Positions 42,839 to 52,317 of a stretch of 64,000 nucleotides of DNA are shown piece after piece. Position 1 is the stretch's first letter, and every line of letters begins with the position of its first letter. The stretch comes from JABGQS01 sp963666505 (GTDB lineage: Bacteria > Bacillota > Clostridia > Christensenellales > SZUA-584), in assembly GCA_963666505.2 (NCBI GenBank), contig CAXXXL010000002.1:62001-126000 (forward strand), in the 5' to 3' direction. Position numbers and translations under genes: made by a program. The notes beneath the pieces are model-generated. The model did no database searches, had not been told where the DNA came from, and was given only the letters and a program-made list of their open reading frames with translations.

Positions 42839-43936
42839 TCAGACAGCCTCCTTTCTGCAGCGGAAAATCAATTTGTATTGAGTGAAAAACTCACTGCCAA
42901 GAATGAAGAATAGTATAATACCCGTTATCATCTGTGACGCATAGTCATTGAGATTGAATTGTGAGGCTATCTGTATTGCGCCCTTTTCAAGAAAGACAAG
43001 CAGTGCCGCTATAAGTATCATAGTAAACGTATTGAATTTAGCCAGCCACGCTACTATTATAGCAGTAAATCCGCTGCCTCCGGCAGTACTAGTCGATATA
43101 GTATGTGAAGAGCCCGCAACTGCCAGATATCCAGCCAGGCCGCATACGGCGCCGGATATCATCATGGTTCTAATAATAACTTTTTTAACATCAATGCCTA
43201 CATATTTTGCAGTACGCTCAGACTCACCGACCACTGAAATTTCATAGCCTTGCTTGGAATATCTCAGATAGATAAACATTATTATTGTGAATGCCAGCAC
43301 TATCAGTACATTCAGCATATATTTCTGACCAAGCATTGACGGGAACCAGCCTGCTTTTGTTTGCTGGTTTATAATACCGACAGTGTTTGAACCAAAAGGA
43401 TTCTCCCACAGCGCAACAAAGTATGACGTAAGCTGGATAGCTACATAGTTCATCATCAACGTGAAAAGCGTCTCATTTGTGCCAAAGCGTGCTTTGAAAG
43501 CCGCCGGTATAAACCCCCATATCGCACCTGCTATGCTGCTTGCTACAAAAGCTATCGGCAGCAGCATCCATGTCGGCATAGCTTTGCCAAAATAGATCAT
43601 AACAGCTGCAGTTGCTAAGCCGCCTACAAGAACCTGACCTTCTGCGCCAATGTTCCAAAAACGCATTTTGAAAGCCGGTGCAAGTCCTATACCAATAAAA
43701 AGCAGCATCACCATGTCACGAAGCGTTATCCAAATACGCTTTTCAGAGCCAAAGTTTCCCTCGAACATAGCGCTGTATACTTTTATGGGATTCAGACGAA
43801 CAATAGCGAAAATAATAACTGCACTGAGTGCAAGAGCAAGAACAAGGCCTATAAGTCGGTAAAGCCATCCACGCCATGTCGGAATAGACTCCCGTTTTGC
43901 TATACGGACAAATGGCACTTTAGTTATTTGATTCAT
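42839..43936 (-). CDS. Nucleoside-type ABC importer permease 1
   Basis: A 365-residue NupP/YufP-like permease with about ten hydrophobic segments. Family marks: the segment GLAPAFKMRFWNIGAEGQ, and FGTNETLFTLMMNYVA. The ATG at 43936 lies nine bases after AGGAG; a GTG seven codons upstream overlaps that site. The start overlaps the ATPase stop by 17 bases, so translation is coupled. Confidence 0.86.
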   Translation of the reverse strand: MNQITKVPFVRIAKRESIPTWRGWLYRLIGLVLALALSAVIIFAIVRLNPIKVYSAMFEGNFGSEKRIWITLRDMVMLLFIGIGLAPAFKMRFWNIGAEGQVLVGGLATAAVMIYFGKAMPTWMLLPIAFVASSIAGAIWGFIPAAFKARFGTNETLFTLMMNYVAIQLTSYFVALWENPFGSNTVGIINQQTKAGWFPSMLGQKYMLNVLIVLAFTIIMFIYLRYSKQGYEISVVGESERTAKYVGIDVKKVIIRTMMISGAVCGLAGYLAVAGSSHTISTSTAGGSGFTAIIVAWLAKFNTFTMILIAALLVFLEKGAIQIASQFNLNDYASQMITGIILFFILGSEFFTQYKLIFRCRKEAV

Positions 43937-45473
43937 TTCTTTGCACTCCTCCACCAAGTTTTGTCATCATCATTCCAACACTGTTTTTATCTGCGCCCCT
44001 TCCGGGAACAATGCCGCTGACTTTCCCGCCGCAAAGAACAAGTATCCTGTCGCAGAACTCCAGAAGTACATCCAGGTCTTCCCCTACGAAAATTACTGCA
44101 ACGCCCTTTTGTTTCTGGTCATTTATCAAATCATATATGGTATATGATGAATTTATATCCAGTCCGCGCACAGCGTACGCCGTCATCAAAACTGTCGGAG
44201 AAGATGAAATCTCACGACCGACTAAAACTTTCTGAACGTTGCCGCCGGATAATCTTCTTACAGGAGTTGTAAGTCCTGGAGTTTTGACTTCCAGGTCATT
44301 CACGACGTTTTTCGCCAGTTTCATCGGAGTTTTTCTATCCGTCAAAACAGAGTTCCCGCGTCTGAAAGAGCGAAGCATCATGTTGTTTGTAAGGTCCATG
44401 TTGCCAACCAGACCCATCCCCAGTCTGTCTTCAGGGACAAATGACAACGATACTCCCAAATTAACAATATCTCTTGGGTCTTTGCCAACAAGCTGCATTT
44501 GTTCTCCTGTTTTCGGGTCGATATATACTATGCTTCCGGCCTCGACAGGCTGTAAACCAGCAATCGATTCAAGAAGCTCTTTCTGTCCGCACCCCGAGAT
44601 TCCGGCAATTCCTAATATCTCACCCGAATAAGCAGTAAATGAAACATCGCAAAGCTTTGTTATACCGTCAACATCGTTTACAGTAAGCCCTTCGACAACA
44701 ATACGAGGCTCTGGTTCGACAGGCTCCGGCCGCTCAATATTCAGCGATATAGAACGTCCGACCATCATGTTTGTCATTTCGCTCGCATTTGTTTCTTTTG
44801 TTGGTACTTCGCCTACAAACTTTCCACGCCTTAAAACTGCAACGCGGTCCGAAATTTCCTCAACTTCATGCAGTTTATGCGTGATTATAACAATTGCTTT
44901 TCCGTCATCACGCATGTTGCGAAGTATAGCGAACAGTTTTTCAGTTTCCTGAGGTGTCAAAACAGCAGTAGGTTCGTCGAGAATCAGTATATCTGCACCA
45001 CGGTATAGTACCTTAACTATTTCTACAGTTTGTTTCTGGGAAACTGACATATCATATATCTTTTGCTCGGGATTAACATTAAAACCGTACATGTCTGCAA
45101 TCTTTCGTATGCGCTCACCAACAGCTTTCATATCAAGGCGCCCTTTACCCGGCATACCTAGTATTATGTTTTCAGCTGCTGTAAGAACGTCTACAAGTTT
45201 GAAGTGCTGATGTATCATGCCTATCTTAAGGTCGAAAGCGTCTTTAGGGCTTCTTATGGAAGCTTCACTTCCGTCAACGAATATGTGCCCACCGTCAGGA
45301 AAGTAGATGCCGGAAAGCATATTCATTAGCGTTGTTTTGCCGCTGCCGTTCTCTCCAAGTAGCGAAAGTATTTCACCTCTGTATATATCAAGACTTATCT
45401 GGTCGTTTGCAATGACCGAACCAAAAGTCTTTGTTATATCTTTTATTCTTACAGCCGCCTTGGCATTTTGCAT
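43920..45473 (-). CDS. Nucleoside-type ABC importer ATPase (two ABC domains)
   Basis: A 517-residue double ABC protein of the sugar/nucleoside type. Domain 1 has LLGENGSGKTTLMN and a signature reading MSVSQKQTVEIVKVL, with DILILDEPTAVLT. Domain 2 has a degenerate Walker A (GIAGISGCGQKELLE) but a good signature, RLSGGNVQKVLVGREI. Second-site degeneracy is normal in this family. It follows the BMP gene across a hairpin and overlaps the first permease. Confidence 0.93.
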   Translation of the reverse strand: MQNAKAAVRIKDITKTFGSVIANDQISLDIYRGEILSLLGENGSGKTTLMNMLSGIYFPDGGHIFVDGSEASIRSPKDAFDLKIGMIHQHFKLVDVLTAAENIILGMPGKGRLDMKAVGERIRKIADMYGFNVNPEQKIYDMSVSQKQTVEIVKVLYRGADILILDEPTAVLTPQETEKLFAILRNMRDDGKAIVIITHKLHEVEEISDRVAVLRRGKFVGEVPTKETNASEMTNMMVGRSISLNIERPEPVEPEPRIVVEGLTVNDVDGITKLCDVSFTAYSGEILGIAGISGCGQKELLESIAGLQPVEAGSIVYIDPKTGEQMQLVGKDPRDIVNLGVSLSFVPEDRLGMGLVGNMDLTNNMMLRSFRRGNSVLTDRKTPMKLAKNVVNDLEVKTPGLTTPVRRLSGGNVQKVLVGREISSSPTVLMTAYAVRGLDINSSYTIYDLINDQKQKGVAVIFVGEDLDVLLEFCDRILVLCGGKVSGIVPGRGADKNSVGMMMTKLGGGVQRNESNN

Positions 45474-45500
45474 ATTAGACGCCTCCCCAAGATAATTATA

Positions 45501-45529
45501 GAAAGAGCCACTTTTTATGTGGCTCTTTC
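45501..45529 (-). terminator. Hairpin between the BMP gene and the ATPase gene
   Basis: An 11 bp perfect stem (GAAAGAGCCAC and its complement) around a seven-base loop, followed by a short, weak T tract. It probably lets only part of the transcripts continue into the ATPase, or stabilises the BMP message, a common design where binding protein is needed in excess. Confidence 0.65.
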
Positions 45530-45549
45530 CGTCTATGAATTAGTTTGTT

Positions 45550-46824
45550 TTAGTTAAGTTCTGATATTCCATCGATACGCAGACCGAAGTAAGGAGCACT
45601 ACGCAGTGTTGATTCAGCAAATGCACCGTCTACTATAGCTTCGCCGCTGTCCGGTACAAAGTCTCCATCAGTATCAAGAGCCGGAGTTGATGTGATTGTC
45701 TGTCCGCCTACTGTGAATGTATTGATATCGAATACTTTGAGGCTTCCGTCTTTCAAACCTGCTTCAACTTCTGCAACCTTTTCAGCAGTACCTTCTGCGC
45801 AGCTCTCACCAAGCGGAGAGATCATTACAGCGCCTTCATCGTAGCCTTTTGCCCAGTCAGTAGCGATTTCTTCGCCGTTAAGAAGACTATTCATTACATA
45901 AGTGTAGTAAACACTCCAATCATTCTGGCAGCTTGTTAGAGCAGCCGTCGGTGCTACAGAAAGCATGTCTACGTTGTAGCCAACGCAGTAAACAGTCGTT
46001 CCGCTGTCGAGCAGTGCCTGGCATGCTGAAGGAGCGCCAGTGGAGTCTGCGTGCTGGCTGATAATGATAGCGCCAGCTGATACAAGAGCATTTGCAGATT
46101 CTGCTTCAGCCGTCGGGTCATACCATGAATTTGTATACGATACGTCCATTACAACATTGTCAACAATAGATTTTACACCAAGATAAAAACCGGTGTAGCC
46201 TGAAACCACTTCGTCGTAAGGATATGCGCCGACGTAACCTATTTTGATATTACCGTCTGCGTCCATGTTAGAATCAGCCACCATTCCGTCAGCAACAAGC
46301 TCTGCAAGCTTCATGCCTGCAACAACGCCGGATACATAGCGTGACTCGAAAGTCATGTTGAATGCATTCTTTAAGTTTGCAAGTCCTGAAGGCGCAGCGT
46401 TAACACCTGTCATAGAGACAAATGTTACATCCGGGTTTTCTTCAGCCGCCTGCAGCATGAAATCCTGATGTCCGAAACTGTCTGATATAACGCAAGTACA
46501 ACCCTGTTCAACAAGGTCAGTTGCAGTGTCATAGCAGGTTTCATCTTCAGGAATATTGTATTTCCAGATTATCTGGTCATCCGCAACGCCTGTTGCGGCA
46601 GCCGCAGTCTGTATTCCTTCGATGTGAGCAAAGTCATATCCTGTGTTTTCATCATGAATAAGGATTACGCCGATCTTAACATCAGCGCCTGCGTCTGATG
46701 CAGTGTCGTCTGCAGTACCCGCATCGGATGTAGTGTCGTCTGCCGTGTCAGTTGTTCCTGAATCACATGCAGCAAACGCCAATACAAGTGAGAGCGCCAG
46801 TAACAATACTAATATTTTTTTCAT
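45550..46824 (-). CDS. BMP-family nucleoside-binding lipoprotein
   Basis: A 424-residue extracytoplasmic binding protein of the BMP (PnrA/NupN-like) family, which captures purine nucleosides for the ABC importer behind it. The ATG at 46824 follows GGAGG by seven bases. It opens with a lipoprotein signal with lipobox AFAAC and Cys20, then an Ala/Thr/Asp-rich linker. BMP marks include VGVILIHDEN-like strands, EDETCYDTATDLVEQGC and VGAYPYDEVVSGYTGFYLG. First gene of the importer operon, behind a strong promoter and a long leader. Confidence 0.9.
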   Translation of the reverse strand: MKKILVLLLALSLVLAFAACDSGTTDTADDTTSDAGTADDTASDAGADVKIGVILIHDENTGYDFAHIEGIQTAAAATGVADDQIIWKYNIPEDETCYDTATDLVEQGCTCVISDSFGHQDFMLQAAEENPDVTFVSMTGVNAAPSGLANLKNAFNMTFESRYVSGVVAGMKLAELVADGMVADSNMDADGNIKIGYVGAYPYDEVVSGYTGFYLGVKSIVDNVVMDVSYTNSWYDPTAEAESANALVSAGAIIISQHADSTGAPSACQALLDSGTTVYCVGYNVDMLSVAPTAALTSCQNDWSVYYTYVMNSLLNGEEIATDWAKGYDEGAVMISPLGESCAEGTAEKVAEVEAGLKDGSLKVFDINTFTVGGQTITSTPALDTDGDFVPDSGEAIVDGAFAESTLRSAPYFGLRIDGISELN

Positions 46825-47068
46825 TTTCTTTCCTCCATTTTTAATAAAAATTTTGCACATGCAAAATATGTACACATTTTGAACTGTTCTGATTTGGTTT
46901 TAAAATCATCTCTTGATATATTAATTTAAACATCAATATTTAAAACCCATCACATAAGCTGTTTTAACCCCAATAGCTAACATTTAATAATAAAGTCAAA
47001 ACAACTGTTTTTATAAATGTTACTAAGTGAATTACCAACTCCTTATGACACCTTTGTCCTACACAGAA

Positions 47069-47102
47069 AACGGCGCATGTCCTCATCCTAACTTACGCCG
47101 TT
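47069..47102 (-). other. GC-rich leader hairpin of the BMP operon
   Basis: A seven base pair stem (AACGGCG with CGCCGTT) holds a 20-base purine-rich loop with GGATGAGGAC. It stands near the start of the leader RNA in an otherwise AT-rich stretch, and a purine-rich segment with AGGACAAAGG follows. It could be a regulatory RNA, but I recognise no known class. Confidence 0.5.
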
Positions 47103-47124
47103 GTAATAATAGATTTGATATCTA

Positions 47125-47153
47125 AATATACCTCGTTTAATACTGTTTGTCAA
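47125..47153 (-). promoter_or_regulatory. Promoter of the BMP/ABC importer operon
   Basis: Perfect TTGACA (47148-47153), 17 bases, then TATATT (47125-47130). Transcription would begin about 290 bases before the BMP start. Confidence 0.75.
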
Positions 47154-47415
47154 TTACAATATCGCATCATTTTACTATTTAGCGTGTCAAAACAGGCATG
47201 CAAAGCTAGTAATTCCCAACTTGTCATTTAATAAAAAATTTTGCTTTTTGCTGGTATCGAACAATGCAAATTTTATCTAAATCAAGGGTTTATAGTTTCC
47301 CTGAATTATGGTAGCATAATAAAGAAAATGCCTTATGAAAAGTTGGGTTTTACCAACAGCAAAAAAAGTTTGTTACGAATTAATAATAAAAAATCTGGCA
47401 AGGACGGTAATTATA

Positions 47416-49146
47416 ATGGATAAAGCACTGCTTAAAGAACTGATAGATACAGCTGCGGGCAGAAAACCGGCTGACCTTGTTATTAAAAACTGTAAGGTAA
47501 TAGATGTTTACAACGCTTCTATTATAGAAGGTGACATTGCTGTATGCAATGGTATTATTGCCGGAGTAGGGCAGTATAGCGGTAAAAATCAAGTCGACGC
47601 CTGCGGACAATATGCATCGCCTGGTTTTATCGACAGCCATATGCATGTCGAGTCATCATATATAAGCCCGGAAGAGCTGGGACGGCTGGTTGTCCCCCAC
47701 GGAACGACGACTATTGTTTCCGATCCGCACGAAATAACGAACGTATGCGGCATCGCAGGGCTAGAGTATATGATCGCAGCTTCGAAAAAAACAGCATTGG
47801 ATATAAAGTACACTCTGCCGTCATGTGTTCCTGCAACTGCATTCGAGCATTCCGGAGCGAGAGTTTCTGCAAAAGACATCGAGTCACTGATTGTACGTGA
47901 AGATATTGTCGGCCTGGGAGAGTTTATGAACTTTCCGGGCGTCGCAGGCGCAGATGACGAAGTGGTAAACAAGCTCATAGCGGCTATAAACTGCGGCAAA
48001 CCCATAGACGGACACAGCCCGGGGATGGCCGGAAATGCACTTAACGCATATGCCTCTGCCCATATCCGCACTGACCATGAGTGCTCTACTGCTGAAGAAA
48101 TGCGGGACAGGCTTTCCCGTGGCATGTATGTATTGATGCGGCAGGGTTCGGCATGTCATAATCTTAAAGAACTGCTCAAAGTTGTTACCCCTTTAAACAG
48201 CAGACGATGTCTTTTATGCACTGACGATCTGCAGCCAAGGACTATTATTGATGAGGGCCATATTGATAACCTTCTTCGTATATGTTCATCGTTTGGTATA
48301 GAGCCGCTCAATGCTATACAAATGTCTACTTTAAACGCTGCAGAATGTTACGGTCTAAGTGACCGCGGCGCTATTGCCCCTGGTCTTAAGGCGGATATCG
48401 TATTGTTTGACAGCTTGACTGAATTCAATGTTAAAAAAGTGTTCATCGACGGACGTGAGGCAGCGCATGACGGAGACTATCTGCTGCCTGTCACAAAGCA
48501 TGATATTTCATCAACAAAGGGAAAGTTCTATGTGAAGGACTTCTCTAAAGAAAAGCTTAAGCTTACAATTAACTCGGACAGAGCACACGTCATCGCAATG
48601 ATGCCCGGCGGTGTTGTTACCAAAAAGCAGACGGAATCAATAAAAAGAGATGCTGAACATAATTTTGTTTATGACCCGGACAAGGATATAGTAAAAATAG
48701 CTGTAGTGGAACGCCATCAGAACACCGGTAACGTTGCCGTTGCACTGCTGAAAGGCTATGGCATCAAGCATGGCGCTATTGCGCTCTCTATAGCTCACGA
48801 CTCCCACAACATAATAGTTGTTGGCACAAACGATAACGATATGGCTTTTGCCGTAGAAAAGCTGATAGCCCAGCAGGGCGGTATAATATTAGTTGACGGC
48901 GGTGTAGTATTGGAAAGCCTGCCGATGCCTATCGCCGGCCTTATGAGCGACAAGAGCGGACAATGGGTTGATGAAAGGCTTGCCGGCATTCACCATGCGG
49001 CCGTGCATTCACTCGGCATCAAGGATGACCTTGAGCCGGTGATGACGCTGTGTTTCATGGCGCTGCCAGTTATACCGGAGTTGAAGCTTACTGACATGGG
49101 ACTGTTTGATGTTAATATATTTAGTTTCATAGATATCGAGGCATAA
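47416..49146 (+). CDS. ade: Adenine deaminase
   Basis: Adenine deaminase converts adenine to hypoxanthine for purine salvage. From ATG 47416 it is 576 residues, normal for the family; an AAGGACGG site precedes it and upstream in-frame codons lack any match to the family. Metal and catalytic marks include GFIDSHMHVESSYISPEE (the HMHVESS motif), VPHGTTTIVSDPHEI, and DDLQPRTIIDEGHID. It faces away from the nucleoside importer, which suggests linked purine salvage. Not an ordinary MtaD-type enzyme. Confidence 0.94.
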   Translation: MDKALLKELIDTAAGRKPADLVIKNCKVIDVYNASIIEGDIAVCNGIIAGVGQYSGKNQVDACGQYASPGFIDSHMHVESSYISPEELGRLVVPHGTTTIVSDPHEITNVCGIAGLEYMIAASKKTALDIKYTLPSCVPATAFEHSGARVSAKDIESLIVREDIVGLGEFMNFPGVAGADDEVVNKLIAAINCGKPIDGHSPGMAGNALNAYASAHIRTDHECSTAEEMRDRLSRGMYVLMRQGSACHNLKELLKVVTPLNSRRCLLCTDDLQPRTIIDEGHIDNLLRICSSFGIEPLNAIQMSTLNAAECYGLSDRGAIAPGLKADIVLFDSLTEFNVKKVFIDGREAAHDGDYLLPVTKHDISSTKGKFYVKDFSKEKLKLTINSDRAHVIAMMPGGVVTKKQTESIKRDAEHNFVYDPDKDIVKIAVVERHQNTGNVAVALLKGYGIKHGAIALSIAHDSHNIIVVGTNDNDMAFAVEKLIAQQGGIILVDGGVVLESLPMPIAGLMSDKSGQWVDERLAGIHHAAVHSLGIKDDLEPVMTLCFMALPVIPELKLTDMGLFDVNIFSFIDIEA

Positions 49147-49173
49147 AAAAGAAACTCCATTGTAATAAATATA

Positions 49174-49182
49174 TGTTATAAT
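49174..49182 (+). promoter_or_regulatory. Extended -10 promoter of the penicillin-binding protein gene
   Basis: TGTTATAAT: TG, one base, and TATAAT. It lies 27 bases before the ATG at 49209; no clear -35 is present. Confidence 0.55.
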
Positions 49183-49208
49183 AAACAAAATCCAAATGGG
49201 GAATTGAT

Positions 49209-52200
49209 ATGAATCGGCATTCAGAGCTTTCATTTATAAAACGGGCACTTGGAAAAATCGGTGAATTCTTTGCATTTATAGGCAGCGTGACTTTAACAGC
49301 TGCAAGGGCTGTGATGCACTTTTTCAGAAACGTTGCTATTGCAGCGACAGGTGAGCACAGCAGCAAAAAGAGAGATTATGACCTGAACGAAAGTGAACAT
49401 GCGCACAATACACAGGTTTTCAAGAAGGTCGTTACCGCTTCCGAAAAGAGTACGCAGGATAATACCAAGGTGCTTCCGCATATTTCAAAAGAGCATCTGT
49501 CCGGAGACGGTCTTGAGCATATCAATATGTTCAAGCCTCAGACCAGAAACTCGAGCTTTATTATTGGCATTGCCCTCACTACGTTCAAACTTATTATTAT
49601 TGCCGTTTTCATGATTGCCTCCGCTGGACTTGGCACGCTTATAGGCGTTGCTAAGGCTTATATGGAAACAACGCCTACTCTGGACACAGGAAAAATCGAG
49701 AATCAGTCGGAAACTTCTTATATTTATGATGCCAGCGGGAACCTGATTACTGCTTACACAGGGACTGAGAACAGAGACTGGGCAAATATAGAGGAAATAC
49801 CGCTTATGCTTCAGGAAGCTGTAATATCTATCGAGGATGTGCGGTTTTATTATCATAACGGTGTTGACGCCAAAAGGCTTATTGGTGCCTTCCTGAGCAA
49901 TCTTATGAACGACGACGTGCAGGGCGGCAGTACTCTTACACAGCAGCTTATCAAAAACCGGCTTCTCTCTTTCGACCGCACTTATGAACGCAAGATCCAG
50001 GAAGCGTACCTGGCTATGCAGCTTGAACAGGAATACACAAAGGATGACATTCTGGAAGCATATCTGAATACTATTCACCTTGGCGCATCTAACTACGGAG
50101 TAAAGGCTGCCGCTATGGACTATTTTGGCAAAAGCCTTGATGAGCTTAGCCTGCGTGAATGCGCTATGATAGCAGGGATAATTAGATACCCTTACTATTA
50201 TAATCCAAGGCGTGTCTTTTATGATGCCGAAGACCCGGATATCATCAATACAAGAACCGACCAGGTTCTCTATCAGATGTATATTTCAGAGTATATTACT
50301 GCACAGGAATATGAAGGTGCACTCAACGATACTGTGCAAATAGTTGAAGAATCCAAGGTTCTTGAGATGTACGATATGCCGTACTTCGTTGAATATGCAG
50401 TATACGACGTCATTACGCATTTCCTGAAACAGCGTAATATGCAGGACACGTCGGAGAATCGGGCGATTATCGAAAATGAGATACGTACCAAAGGATACCG
50501 GATATATACTACTGTCGAGCCCGATATACAGAACACCGTGCAGGAAAGCCTAAGCGAGTGGGACAATTACCCTGCGCTTGAGGATGAAAGCAGCTCTGTC
50601 ACCCGGTATGAAAACGACGGTGTCGTTACCGAAACAATACAGCCGCAGGCAGCCGCCGTTGTTATCGACCAGAAAACCGGCGAGCTTAAAGCTGTAGTCG
50701 GCGGAAGAGAAACGCCGACTGCAAAGAAGACACTTAACCGAGCATATCAGACCACCATGCCGGTTGGTTCATCAATAAAGCCGATTGCAGTTTATGCACC
50801 GGCTATCGACAAAGGGTATTCTGACGGGACTGTTGTGCCTAATCTTCCTCTGCCTATAGACGGCTGGGACTCTGAAAAGGGCTACCCGATCGGCGGCAAT
50901 AAGTATTACGGACCGGTCACTCTGCGAACTGCACTCGTTAATTCACTTAACAGCGCAACAGCATATACGCTGCTGAAATTAGTAGGGCTTCAGGATTCAA
51001 AGAACTATCTAATTGACCTTGGTGTTAATCCTGCACACATCAGCGTAACCGGCGCAGGGCTTGCGCTGGGCACCTCCGGTATCACACCGATTGAAATGGC
51101 AGGCGCCTTTGCCACCATCGCAAACAGCGGCGTCTACCTTGAACCTCTTTCGTTCAGATATGTGACGGATAAAGACGATAATATTATCCTTGACGCTGAT
51201 ACTATACGTGAACAACGCCAGGTATTCAAAGAATCTACGGCATGGCTTGTCACAGATATGCTAACAGAAGCAGTCGAGCACGGAACAGGCACAAGTGCAC
51301 AGATACCCGGCATGACCATTGCCGGGAAAACGGGCACCAATCAGAATGCGACCGGCGTTTTCTTTGCGGGAATATCCCCTTATTATACGATGACGCTTTG
51401 GATAGGACACGATAAGTACGAACCGCTTGCGGATAATGTTTTTGCTTCCAACTCTGCTGCGCCTTTGTGGCAGCATATTATGTCGCAGCTTCTTGACGGA
51501 CTGACCGATAAAGACATTATTGATGCGAACCCCGGCGACATTGGGTTGATTCAGCGTGAAGTATGTTCAGTATCAGGTCTGCTTTCAACCGACGCCTGCG
51601 AAGAAGACCCGGGCGGTCATACGCCTATTAAAGCATGGTTCAGAGCCGGAACAGAGCCCACAGCGGAATGCGACGTTCATCAGATCGTTACGATTTGTAC
51701 TTCCAGCGGTAAGATAGCTACAAAATTCTGCCCTACTAATCAAGGCATATTAGAAACTAATTGCCTTGTGTTTCTTAAGCCGAGTTCGATATATTGGGAT
51801 TTGACAGAGGATAAACGCGATAAATACCTGCCGGGTACTTATATGGTGCCGCAGACTATATCTGTGTTTGACCTTACTTCTGATATGGAGGATTATTACG
51901 ACTATTACTGCGATGTGCATACCGAACAATGGCAGCAGGAGCAGCAACAGCTTTCAGAGGCTATCGCCGGAGCTAAAAGCCAGATTACCGAGTCTAACGC
52001 ACTGCTAAACGACCCGGATATCACTATGTCACCAGAGCACGAGCAGCAGCTTTCCGATATGATATCGGAGCTGCAGACGCTTGTAAAAGAGCCGGTAACT
52101 GCAACCGCAACTGCGATTAAGCAAAAGACTTCGGAACTGAAGACACTCACTGATAATTTATCTTCTATATATACCGCACCGACGCCGACTGAAACTCCTT

Positions 52201-52274
52201 CCCCGACGCCGACTGTAACCCCTTCCCCGACGCCGACTGCAACTACTTCCCCGACGACCACGCCTGCAGGATGA
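49209..52274 (+). CDS. Class A penicillin-binding protein (glycosyltransferase/transpeptidase)
   Basis: A 1021-residue bifunctional peptidoglycan synthase. Residues 1-115 are cytoplasmic and charged; one membrane helix spans about 116-145. The glycosyltransferase domain has SIEDVRFYYHNGVD (catalytic Glu209) and GGSTLTQQLIKN. The transpeptidase has SSIK (Ser521, Lys524), SLN (579-581) and KTGT (707-710). A C-terminal region has Cys-bearing strands, a Gln-rich helix and a Thr/Pro-rich tail from a 24-base DNA repeat. It stands alone with its own promoter and terminator. This is a normal housekeeping enzyme with an unusual tail. Confidence 0.95.
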   Translation: MNRHSELSFIKRALGKIGEFFAFIGSVTLTAARAVMHFFRNVAIAATGEHSSKKRDYDLNESEHAHNTQVFKKVVTASEKSTQDNTKVLPHISKEHLSGDGLEHINMFKPQTRNSSFIIGIALTTFKLIIIAVFMIASAGLGTLIGVAKAYMETTPTLDTGKIENQSETSYIYDASGNLITAYTGTENRDWANIEEIPLMLQEAVISIEDVRFYYHNGVDAKRLIGAFLSNLMNDDVQGGSTLTQQLIKNRLLSFDRTYERKIQEAYLAMQLEQEYTKDDILEAYLNTIHLGASNYGVKAAAMDYFGKSLDELSLRECAMIAGIIRYPYYYNPRRVFYDAEDPDIINTRTDQVLYQMYISEYITAQEYEGALNDTVQIVEESKVLEMYDMPYFVEYAVYDVITHFLKQRNMQDTSENRAIIENEIRTKGYRIYTTVEPDIQNTVQESLSEWDNYPALEDESSSVTRYENDGVVTETIQPQAAAVVIDQKTGELKAVVGGRETPTAKKTLNRAYQTTMPVGSSIKPIAVYAPAIDKGYSDGTVVPNLPLPIDGWDSEKGYPIGGNKYYGPVTLRTALVNSLNSATAYTLLKLVGLQDSKNYLIDLGVNPAHISVTGAGLALGTSGITPIEMAGAFATIANSGVYLEPLSFRYVTDKDDNIILDADTIREQRQVFKESTAWLVTDMLTEAVEHGTGTSAQIPGMTIAGKTGTNQNATGVFFAGISPYYTMTLWIGHDKYEPLADNVFASNSAAPLWQHIMSQLLDGLTDKDIIDANPGDIGLIQREVCSVSGLLSTDACEEDPGGHTPIKAWFRAGTEPTAECDVHQIVTICTSSGKIATKFCPTNQGILETNCLVFLKPSSIYWDLTEDKRDKYLPGTYMVPQTISVFDLTSDMEDYYDYYCDVHTEQWQQEQQQLSEAIAGAKSQITESNALLNDPDITMSPEHEQQLSDMISELQTLVKEPVTATATAIKQKTSELKTLTDNLSSIYTAPTPTETPSPTPTVTPSPTPTATTSPTTTPAG
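52177..52248 (+). repeat. Three-copy 24-base tandem repeat in the PBP tail
   Basis: Three near-identical 24-base units plus a partial fourth encode TPTPT-type Thr/Pro repeats at the extreme C terminus of the penicillin-binding protein. Unit boundaries are 52177, 52201 and 52225. Such repeats can change in copy number by slippage. Confidence 0.9.
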
Positions 52275-52280
52275 TATAAC

Positions 52281-52314
52281 AAAAGCCGCACCTTTTACGG
52301 GTACGGCTTTTTTC
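52281..52314. terminator. Bidirectional terminator
   Basis: An imperfect stem (AGCCGCACC against GGGTACGGCT) with A run before and T run after sits between the converging penicillin-binding protein and lipoprotein genes. It should act on the plus strand best, but has T-rich flanks both ways. Confidence 0.75.
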
Positions 52315-52317
52315 TTT

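Larger units (their letters stand above)
46825..47415. other. Divergent intergenic region between the BMP operon and adenine deaminase
   Basis: About 590 bases without a gene. The right-hand part of the minus strand has a consensus promoter at 47125-47153 and a leader of about 290 bases with one GC-rich hairpin at 47069-47102. The rest is AT-rich. For ade on the plus strand no convincing promoter is seen. I looked for a purine riboswitch on both strands and found no match. Confidence 0.7.

Noticed and set aside
47060..47102. Resemblance of the BMP leader to the guanidine-III riboswitch (blocks like GGAUGAGG, GCGCCGU, AGGACAA)
   Set aside because: The pairing strand ACGGCG lies upstream rather than downstream, the second helix has no match, and the genes are for nucleoside uptake. 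Kept only as an unexplained structure.
46825..47415. Purine riboswitch for ade or the BMP operon
   Set aside because: No match to the conserved core segments was found on either strand.
52177..52262. Tandem repeat as a CRISPR array
   Set aside because: Repeats are 24 bases with no spacers and are read in frame as Thr/Pro codons.
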